Below the pieces are notes generated by a model. It saw nothing but the letters and a program-made list of their open reading frames with translations. It did no database searches and had not been told where the DNA came from. Made by a program: the position numbers and the translations under genes. Below, piece by piece: positions 56,999-64,000 of a stretch of 64,000 nt of DNA. Positions within the stretch are counted from its first letter, which is position 1. Each line of letters opens with the position of its first letter. This DNA is from Nectonema munidae (lineage: Eukaryota > Nematomorpha > Nectonematoida > Nectonematidae): NCBI GenBank assembly GCA_030549495.1, contig JAUIRK010000008.1:491190-555189 (forward strand), read 5' to 3'.

Positions 56999-58729
56999 TA
57001 GTTATGGGACGATTAATCGGAATCGTATCGGATTAATCGAGAGTTTTTAGTATCGGAAATCGGCATCGGAGATGAATTATTTAAACCCAATTCCGATACC
57101 AAAATGATTCTTAAATATACAGAATGTTGAATAAATAATTATAACATAAAATTGCATTCTGTGGGGGGGGGGGGGGGGGGTTACGTGCCGTATTTAATGG
57201 GAGTGTGGGTTGTTAGAATGCTGAACTTGTTACACCAATGTATTGGGTTTTAGTTCAGTCTTCTCGAAGCAAATTACCCATAGAGTGATACAAGCAGCTT
57301 TAATATGCTATTTTGATGAAAATACTCTCTGGTACTAACTAATACTAGTGCTTCTATCTCCCTGACATTTTTTCACGTTTTCTCTTCTATTTTTTAATTT
57401 GACCAAATTTAAGTTAATTCTAACTCCATGTAATTAATATCATGAATTACTTTTTGAAATAAATTTATCATATTTTTGAATTGTGCTAGCAACAGTAGGA
57501 ATAAAAGTTATGTCCCAAAATATAGGTATCAATATTGAAACAAGGAAAAGTACTAAAGATTTTTCAAAATAATTGAAAAGTGCGGATGAATTTTTGTTTT
57601 TCAAAAACTTGCTAAACGGTCTGGTATGTTATGAAAATTCTACTTTTATTAAATATTTTTTAAGTGTACTACGTTTTTTCATTTCTTTAAAAATGCTTTA
57701 TTTTATAACGATTTTTTCTTATATATGCCAAATCAGATGGAAACTCGCTAAAAGAAAATGTGAAAAACTAAAGAAAATGTCTTTACTATATAATTATGAA
57801 AAAATTTGATTTCGACAAGATAACTCTTTCATGCATTTCCATGACGCAGTTACGCTCGACTTGAATGCGGTAATGATGAGAAAATATTCTCTAGATCTAA
57901 ATATAAAAAAATATATTCTTTAAATTCGACCAGCAGTGATGTTGAGCAAAATATGGATTTTAATTTTAGTTTTTAAAAGTGTTTTTCAGATATCAAAAAA
58001 TCAAAACTGAACAAAAACAAACAATATAAAAACAGAACCTACAACAGCAGGTCCATTTTCAGCTGCAAGAATAAAAGTAAAAACAGAAATTCCAAAATAT
58101 TTGAAATATCTTATCGGAAACAATGAAAATCCTTTTAAATGGTGGAAAGCGAACAAAGAAGAACTTCCAAGTTTGGCTCTTCTTTCAAAAAAGTACTTAT
58201 GTGTTCTTCCTTCTTCAGTAGAAAGAGAGCGAATTTTTAGTGTTGGTGGGAATATATATATACTCGCCAAAAAGGAATCTTTTAGAAGCAATGACTGGAG
58301 AGATGCTTAAGTTTTTGCACTATAATTTGCGAGTGCTCCAATTCGATTACGATTAATGAATTGAAAAAACGCTTTTTAGCATTAAAATCCACCAAGCGGG
58401 TTCTAACGACTTTTTTTAAAGTCATAACAATGCCGAAATTTGGTAGAAATAGTGGTTAGAGATACCTTTTTAGTACTTATGGATCATATGCGCTAGAAGG
58501 CCATTCTAAAAGAAACCCTAAAATATTTATATGAGTTTTTTTCAATGCACTGATACTCAACATATTGTAAATCTTTATTTGCAAGAAGGCATTTGTAACC
58601 GTTTGAACTTCTATTTTAAGTAAGCTTTTGAATATCTAGCACCATTATTATCGAAGAATCGTATCGCGGGAATCGGAATAATTGGGTAGAATCGGAATCG
58701 TTAAAAATTTTGGTATCGTCCCATCACTA
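56999..58729 (+). mobile_element. hAT element, 1,731 bp, perfect 8-bp duplication
   Basis: The ends TAGTTATGGGACGATTAATC and (complement) TAGTGATGGGACGATACC are flanked by ATTTTTAT (56991-56998 and 58730-58737). ATCGGAATCG-type motifs repeat inside both ends. Only a transposase C-terminus remains, at 58101-58310: NPFKWWKANKEELPSLALLS, SVERERIFSVGGNIY. There the reading frame slips within an ATATATATAT run and the rest of the dimerisation domain (LLEAMTGEMLKFLHYNL) continues in another frame. A poly-G tract of about 18 bases lies at 57163. Confidence 0.92.
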
Positions 58730-58740
58730 ATTTTTATATG

Positions 58741-59165
58741 GTCTGATGAGGTGGTTTAATTATGTAGAGCATGTTATTCGTTTTTAGCATAGTTATATAT
58801 TTTCTGTGTATTTTTGCGCTGTATGATGAACTCGCATCTGATTGGTTAATTTTATGTCAATGTAAAATGGTGTGATGATGAGTTATTGATTTTTAGCATA
58901 GTTGTATGGTATTTTTATATAGTCTTATATTCTTTCCTCTGATTGGCCAAACTTATGTCAATAAATAATTTCAACCAATCAAAATGCTTCTTGCAACAAA
59001 CACACATACGCTAGTATAATGTAGAAGATAAATAATTTTAACCAATCAAAATGCTTTCAGCAAAAAACACACATACGCGGGCTATTATAATTTAGATGGA
59101 AGATATTGGCAATCATCACTTTACTCTATTTCACCTCCCGTATCATACCACAGCAAAAATTTAAA
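58741..59165 (+). promoter_or_regulatory. Duplicated CCAAT-box promoter of the channel gene
   Basis: Two tandem duplications lie upstream of the channel ORF. A ~110-bp unit (about 58762-58865 and 58875-58970) shares TTTTTAGCATAGTTRTAT and TGATTGG. A ~65-bp unit (about 58965-59025 and 59029-59094) shares AACCAATCAAAATGCTT and AAACACACATACGC. Each copy contains one NF-Y-type box: ATTGG at 58841-58845 and 58942-58946, CCAAT at 58975-58979 and 59042-59046. A TATA-like TATTATAATTT lies at 59082-59092. The transcription start is unknown. Confidence 0.55.
59096..59164 (+). other. Upstream ORF (22 codons) ending one base before the channel ATG
   Basis: ATG at 59096 opens MEDIGNHHFTLFHLPYHTTA plus two residues and stops at TAA 59162-59164. 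The main ATG follows at 59166 (TAAAATG). If it lies in the mRNA it would need reinitiation or leaky scanning for the main frame to be read. Whether the transcript includes it cannot be seen. Confidence 0.4.
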
Positions 59166-62100
59166 ATGCCTATCTTAATAAATACACTAATTAAAGAGAT
59201 TGATCGCGAGTACGCAGACAAAGATGGAGGCTCGCGATCCTTCAATATCATACGCAATAAGCACGAGGCGCATTACGTATACAGATTTTCGTCTAATAAA
59301 ACCTTTTTTTTATTTTCTAGCAGCAACATTTTCAGAAAATGGTGCATAAAATTGTCGACAAGTTTTATATATGAAAGTATCATAAGCCTTGTAATGATGC
59401 TCAACCTCATACTAAGCATACTTCAAATACAGAAATACAATCCCATATTATACGCAGCAGAATTTTTTAATATATGCATTAATTTGGTAGCAAAGGGCGT
59501 CTTTAATCAGTTTTCCTTCTTTCATAGTTTGACCAATATCATTGATGGTGCACAACTGTGTGCTTCACTCGCTTGCTTGCCATTCCAAAATAATGCCACT
59601 TGGCCTTCTCTCTTTCGCTTTTACCGGATCGTAGATTACTTACATTATTTTCCGATAATAAAAATAATTTTTAACAGCTTATTCTCCTCTTTATCTCTCG
59701 TTCTCATGGCTATACCACTACTTTCCATGTGCATTGTAGCACTTTCCAATTCCATGTCTTATTTCTTAGGTTTCCATAACGTCAATAGCGAACAAATAAC
59801 CAAACTCTTTTATTTCATCTGTGGAGAGGGCTATGAAGAATCTTACTTCAACTATATAAAACAATCAAACATCTTCGCTATTGCTTTCTTCTTCATATAT
59901 ACAATTTTGCAAACAATCATTCTCGAAACCCTATTTACTCCATTAATCATGGACATCTACGATAATAATTACGAAAAGAGTAGAAAGATTTCTAGAAAAA
60001 ACAATCTAACTAAAGACAACATCGAGGTAAATTTAAAAAAAAATAGAAAAAAACATTCATTTTTATTCATCTTTAATGAAAACACTCTTAAAAACATTAC
60101 TTTTGAATCCATGGAAGGACCAGCTAGCTTCTTTACAAAAATCATCTTCTTCATTAAAAAGTTCAGCATCAAAATGCCAGATTGCGAGCTGAGGACTTGG
60201 GAGGAGGGGTTCATGCAAAAACTTATGCTCCACACCGTTATCTCAACTTTTATCATATTCTACTTGGAAGAAGACCACATTCTTGTCTATCTGCCTATAC
60301 TTCTCTGCATCTTGGAAATTGTCAGCATTTACAAGTTTTTTTCAGAGAACTGGCCTCCTAACTTCACAGATTACGCCCTTATTCTCTTCAACGCATACTC
60401 TTCTTACTTCGAAGACTTCACTCACGTAGCTTTTGCACTCCACCTCTTCTCAGCAGTGCAAATTTTCAACTTTAGAATCGTTAAGAACCTCTTTGGAGGC
60501 TTCAGTTTTCTCGTCAAGAAGACATGTGCCTACTTCATAGCATTTCTTACCTTTATCTTATTCTTCAGTCTCCTTGGCTTTTCCCTCTTTTCACAAGTCG
60601 AAGTATTCAAAGATATAAGAACTTCCTTAGTAACAAACGTTTTAATGGCCTTTGGCCTTTTCATTGATCCACTATTTTCCACACTCGAGACATACGACAA
60701 TTGGTTTTTCAATAGCATTGCATACATCTACTTCTTTGCTTATTTATTCATCTACACACTCTTTGAAAATTTTTATGGGGCAATATTTACTTCTTTTATA
60801 AAAAATCACGTTAATCTAAGCGTCTTTTCTATAGAATTCAAAAGAATGTTTCCCAAAAAGATAAAAACTTCTCTTACATTTAACTTTTCTCTTATACCTA
60901 AAGTAAAGGTCTTCTTACATGCTCTGAAAACATTTCTAAAGTACATTATCTTATTGCTGTTATTCATATTCTTCTCAAAATTCTGTTTTTCATACACCTA
61001 CCTAGACAAAGTGACGGTCCCCCTCGAACTTACAATGTCCATTATTTTTTTCTTTCACTTCATCTTGGATTCCTTATTCACCGACACAAACTCATTCACA
61101 CTCAATTTTTCTTTCTTATTGGCTTTCTTTAACTACTCTGCGCTTCTCATTATGAACAGTATCGCTTTTACGGAATTTAACGATCTCTTCTACTTACTCA
61201 TTCTAGTTAAATATTTTTTCAGCACTGGCATCTTTGACAACTTTATAAAAGCGCTCAAAATATCACTTCCATCATTCGTTAATATCGCCATTTTCTCCAT
61301 AATGATATTGCATGTGTTTGCCATAATAATCGCCTACTACATTAACTTTGTTCCCACCTCAGAATATCCCTATCACAAGAATGAAGTCATCAACGAATAC
61401 TATATCACACAAAGCAAGTGGGAGGACCCACGATATACCAATTTCAAACGCATAACACCTTCCAACTTACTCTACACCATTCAATCTCTTCTACAAATTA
61501 GCATAGACGAAAACTTCGACTTCATAGAAAGTTTCTTCGAGATTCACAAAAGTAATATTTTCGCTCTGGGACTTTCACTAACATTTTTCCTACTTCTCAA
61601 AACATTGCTTCTCAACTTATTTTCTCCAATGATAATTGGAACTATCTTTGAAGCATTTGAAAAGTTACCAGGGGATGTGAACGTAACAGACATGTTTTGG
61701 ACTCCATACAAATACCAATATAAAGAAAAAGTTAAAAGCAAAGGTCTAGAAAAAAGAAGTCAGAAAGAGTGTGAGACAGCTCTCAAGTTCAAAAAAGAAG
61801 ATCGGCACACATGGGAAAACAGGTTAGAAGTTATGGTAAGCCTTGGTTATCTTATTTTTTTGCTGAAAGAAGTATCTTATTTCATCATAGTAGTTTTGTT
61901 TTCAGATCTCCACCCACTATTTAATACCTTCCTCTACACACTTGAAATTTTCAACATGGTTTATCTTTTTGCATTGGCATACTTCAAGTTTTCTTTGAAA
62001 AAATTACGAAACTTTCCAACATATATCGATATCTTGCTAATTACTACTTTTTTCTGTAAAAACATTCTACATCCCTTAAAATTGATATATAGCCTTCTAT

Positions 62101-62954
62101 CATTCATTAAATACACATTCCTCATAAATGAGATTACTAAATATTCCACACGTTGCAAAGATCTGGTACAAGTTTTTATCGCTTCTAAACTGCCCATCAT
62201 TTCCGGCATGCTCTTCTGCTTATCCGTCATGTCCATATATGCTATATTCACGTCCATACTACTCTCCCCATTTTCCGAAAACGGCATCTTTAATGAACAC
62301 TTCAACTTCACCTCCCTACCCAAATCCTTAAACGTTCTCATCTTGATGTTCACGGGCTCGAATATCCTCGAAGTCAAAGAAAACCTATTGGATAATACCA
62401 CAGACAATGAGATTACACACAGATTTGCCATACAAACCAGTCTTTATTTTTTCGTATTCATCACTTTTGTTCTCAAAGGCATTTTTGGATCTTTGATGTG
62501 TGATTTGTTTAGCGAAGATAAAATAACGAGCATCAACCCAGAAATAACTTGGAAAGACATCGACAATTTCTTTTTCTATTGGAACCAACATTGCGATGAA
62601 GCAGACAACAGATTCATAAAACGAAATAGAATAACAACTTTAATCAAAGAAATGGAAGGTTTTTTTGGCGCGCTCGACACAGATGCGTCAAGCGAAGAAG
62701 AAACAGAACTGTTAAATGAGTTAAAAGCCCCCATACACATAAATAATAGAGCGGAGTGTGATGAAATATTTATATCCCTCCTTCAAATTGGATTAAAAAA
62801 GTTAAAAGAAAGAAAAAATGGATTAGATTATGATGGGTACCTAAAAACTGTAACACATAGATTTAAAGTAATGTACAAGACAAGATTCAAAAAAGGAGTG
62901 TATCCAAATCACATATGTGATATGTCTAATCCATTTTGCCAAGAAAATCATTGA
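59166..62954 (+). CDS. Divergent four-domain voltage-gated-cation-channel-like protein, 1,262 aa, intronless
   Basis: The frame could open at TTG 59106, but the first ATG is 59166 (MPILINTLIKEI). It reads 1,262 aa rich in Phe/Ile/Leu. Four hydrophobic blocks lie at about residues 51-260, 345-570, 579-850 and 883-1120, each with about six membrane segments, the layout of four-domain Na+/Ca2+ channels. In block I an S4-like SLFRFYRIVDYLHYFP leads into an S4-S5/S5 (IIFNSLFSSLSLVLMAIP) and a pore loop LFYFICGEGYEESY, with E221 where Ca2+ channels have '(T)xEGW'. The other pore positions differ: MAFGLFIDP (494-502), QISIDENFDF (D781/E782) and LMFTGSNILE (1060-1069). S4 segments have few Arg/Lys. 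Residues ~1127-1165 (ITWKDIDNFFFYWNQHCDEA, NRFI) match the EF-hand-like segment after the last pore domain. AATAAA is at 63049. The subfamily (CaV, NALCN, CatSper, Cch1-like) is not decidable by eye; a four-domain channel is an inference from architecture. Confidence 0.72.
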   Translation: MPILINTLIKEIDREYADKDGGSRSFNIIRNKHEAHYVYRFSSNKTFFLFSSSNIFRKWCIKLSTSFIYESIISLVMMLNLILSILQIQKYNPILYAAEFFNICINLVAKGVFNQFSFFHSLTNIIDGAQLCASLACLPFQNNATWPSLFRFYRIVDYLHYFPIIKIIFNSLFSSLSLVLMAIPLLSMCIVALSNSMSYFLGFHNVNSEQITKLFYFICGEGYEESYFNYIKQSNIFAIAFFFIYTILQTIILETLFTPLIMDIYDNNYEKSRKISRKNNLTKDNIEVNLKKNRKKHSFLFIFNENTLKNITFESMEGPASFFTKIIFFIKKFSIKMPDCELRTWEEGFMQKLMLHTVISTFIIFYLEEDHILVYLPILLCILEIVSIYKFFSENWPPNFTDYALILFNAYSSYFEDFTHVAFALHLFSAVQIFNFRIVKNLFGGFSFLVKKTCAYFIAFLTFILFFSLLGFSLFSQVEVFKDIRTSLVTNVLMAFGLFIDPLFSTLETYDNWFFNSIAYIYFFAYLFIYTLFENFYGAIFTSFIKNHVNLSVFSIEFKRMFPKKIKTSLTFNFSLIPKVKVFLHALKTFLKYIILLLLFIFFSKFCFSYTYLDKVTVPLELTMSIIFFFHFILDSLFTDTNSFTLNFSFLLAFFNYSALLIMNSIAFTEFNDLFYLLILVKYFFSTGIFDNFIKALKISLPSFVNIAIFSIMILHVFAIIIAYYINFVPTSEYPYHKNEVINEYYITQSKWEDPRYTNFKRITPSNLLYTIQSLLQISIDENFDFIESFFEIHKSNIFALGLSLTFFLLLKTLLLNLFSPMIIGTIFEAFEKLPGDVNVTDMFWTPYKYQYKEKVKSKGLEKRSQKECETALKFKKEDRHTWENRLEVMVSLGYLIFLLKEVSYFIIVVLFSDLHPLFNTFLYTLEIFNMVYLFALAYFKFSLKKLRNFPTYIDILLITTFFCKNILHPLKLIYSLLSFIKYTFLINEITKYSTRCKDLVQVFIASKLPIISGMLFCLSVMSIYAIFTSILLSPFSENGIFNEHFNFTSLPKSLNVLILMFTGSNILEVKENLLDNTTDNEITHRFAIQTSLYFFVFITFVLKGIFGSLMCDLFSEDKITSINPEITWKDIDNFFFYWNQHCDEADNRFIKRNRITTLIKEMEGFFGALDTDASSEEETELLNELKAPIHINNRAECDEIFISLLQIGLKKLKERKNGLDYDGYLKTVTHRFKVMYKTRFKKGVYPNHICDMSNPFCQENH

Positions 62955-63180
62955 AAAAAACCCTCAAACATCGCCACCTCCCAACCACAACAACAAAATT
63001 CCCCATCCAGCGCTTTCAAAACCATCCATCTTTCTCTAGAAAAATTAAAATAAAACGATAAGAAACCTTTTTTAATAATCTTCATAATGATTTCTTATAA
63101 TTTACATCTTCACATGACATTTTCTGAATATTTTTTGCATGTTCTCTTATGATAATTTGACATTTGTAAAGGATTTTTTC
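62955..63180 (+). terminator. 3' UTR of the channel gene with poly(A) signal
   Basis: AATAAA at 63049-63054 lies about 95 bases after the stop, followed by T-rich DNA. No other gene is seen. Confidence 0.5.
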
Positions 63181-63430
63181 TTTTAGGACTTAAAAAAGAC
63201 AAGTTAGAATTGAAAAAAGACAATTTAGGAAAAAAATACAAAATAGGATTGAAAAAAGATAATTTAGGGCTTAAAAATACAAAATAGGATTGAAAAAAGA
63301 CAATTTAGGACTTAAAAAATACAAAATAAGATTGAAAAAAGACAAAATAGAATTGAAAAAAGACAATTTAGGACTTAAAAAATACAAAATAGAATTAAAA
63401 AAGACAAGTTAGTGAAAAAAAACAAAAAAA
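63181..63430. repeat. ~40-bp A-rich tandem minisatellite, about six units
   Basis: Units of the form GATTGAAAAAAGACAATTTA-GGACTTAAAAAATACAAAATA repeat, with some units lacking the middle part and others varying RATTGAAAAAAGACAA. It starts just after the channel gene's 3' UTR. Confidence 0.85.
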
Positions 63431-64000
63431 TAAAAATAGTATAGGACAATTAGGCTTGGAATATTTTGGCACAATATTTATAAGAACCAAGAAATGAAAA
63501 TACTTTTTTTCTGTTTAAAAGTTCGCATAAAACTTTAGGGGTAGATTCAGTAAAAGGACTGGGGTTAGCATTAGGGGTTAGGGTAGGGGATATGTAAACA
63601 GATTTTATTCCTTTCTAGGTATAAATTAAGTGTCAAAAATATGAAGCTAATTGTCAACCGCAGAATAGACCTATTGGGGATACTGCGGTATACAAATTAA
63701 AAATGAAACCGTGACGCATACCTCCGTGGTGGTTTTGGAAAGTGTGTCAATCAAAAATCAAAGTGTTCACTTCTGTATAGGTGATGTTAAGCTAATTTTG
63801 TTAATTATAAAAATCTAGCTTTATATTTATACTTATCTGGATTAGTTAGGGAGGAGGTGGTGTAAAAAAGAAGTCTGGAATACAGTTCATTTTCTAGGAT
63901 CATGGATTTAAAGATCTTTCGGGTGTTAGTATTCAATAAACTAAGATTCCATGTAAATTATTCTTGGTGAAGGCCAACTTTTTTGAATATATCCATGCTT
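63431..64000. other. Gene-free end of window
   Basis: AT-rich DNA with no gene. A G-rich stretch (GGGGTTAGCATTAGGGGTTA then GGGTAGGGG) at about 63559-63588 is telomere-like but irregular. Confidence 0.4.

Noticed and set aside
59106-59165. Channel start at TTG 59106 (20 extra residues)
   Set aside because: No ATG is there; the first ATG in frame is 59166. A non-AUG start is possible but unsupported.
59969-62591. Minus- and alternate-frame ORFs inside the channel gene
   Set aside because: They are low-complexity shadows of a 1,262-codon frame.
1-64000. Retroviral, LTR or Polinton-type elements, and CRISPR arrays
   Set aside because: No protease, integrase, capsid or packaging motifs, no long terminal direct repeats, and no regularly spaced identical short repeats with unique spacers were seen.

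Overview
The window looks like a transposon-swamped nuclear chromosome segment from an invertebrate animal. It is very AT-rich. Genes with short (60-62 bp) or transposon-inflated spliceosomal introns sit among many hAT-type DNA transposons, several LINE families and a MULE-like remnant. Three host genes can be named or classed: TOMM40 (mitochondrial outer-membrane import pore), EXOSC6/MTR3 (exosome core ring subunit) and a very divergent four-domain, voltage-gated-cation-channel-like protein. The species cannot be fixed from sequence alone. The transposon repertoire recalls cnidarians and arthropods, but that is memory, not a search. No retrovirus, LTR element or Polinton was recognised.

Layout, left to right. 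1-5.1 kb holds fossils of a hAT, a LINE and a ZMYM1/DUF4371-type hAT. 5.2-8.25 kb is an old, unclassified zinc-finger mobile ORF cut by a 1,319-bp hAT with a perfect 8-bp target duplication. 8.25-17 kb is mostly non-coding, with a hAT MITE, a two-exon unrecognised gene fragment (11.1-11.5 kb), some doubtful small ORFs, a foldback and a ~148-bp tandem array. 17.1-18.85 kb is a MULE-like remnant. 18.9-29.1 kb is a block of minus-strand LINEs with RNase H domains and C-terminal CCHC fingers, plus a truncated hAT copy.

29.5-45.6 kb is one gene, TOMM40. Its six exons encode 303 aa and all five splice junctions keep frame. Its introns carry a complete-ended 3,020-bp hAT, an RTE-type LINE, a 1,253-bp hAT, a 316-bp MITE and a larger hAT remnant. 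46.9-47.6 kb is a second broken copy of the unclassified 5.2-kb family. EXOSC6 is an intronless minus-strand gene at 49.07-49.93 kb. 50-52.7 kb is tandem-repeat DNA. 52.6-58.7 kb is three adjacent hAT elements.

The last gene, 59.17-62.95 kb, is intronless and encodes about 1,262 aa. It has four six-helix-like blocks, degenerate voltage sensors, unequal pore loops and a C-terminal EF-hand-like segment. Its upstream region has two nested tandem duplications carrying four NF-Y-type CCAAT boxes, and a 22-codon upstream ORF that stops one base before the main ATG. This gene and its promoter are the best candidates for something undescribed. The recurrent link between poly-G/poly-C tracts and hAT elements is the most interesting transposon signal.
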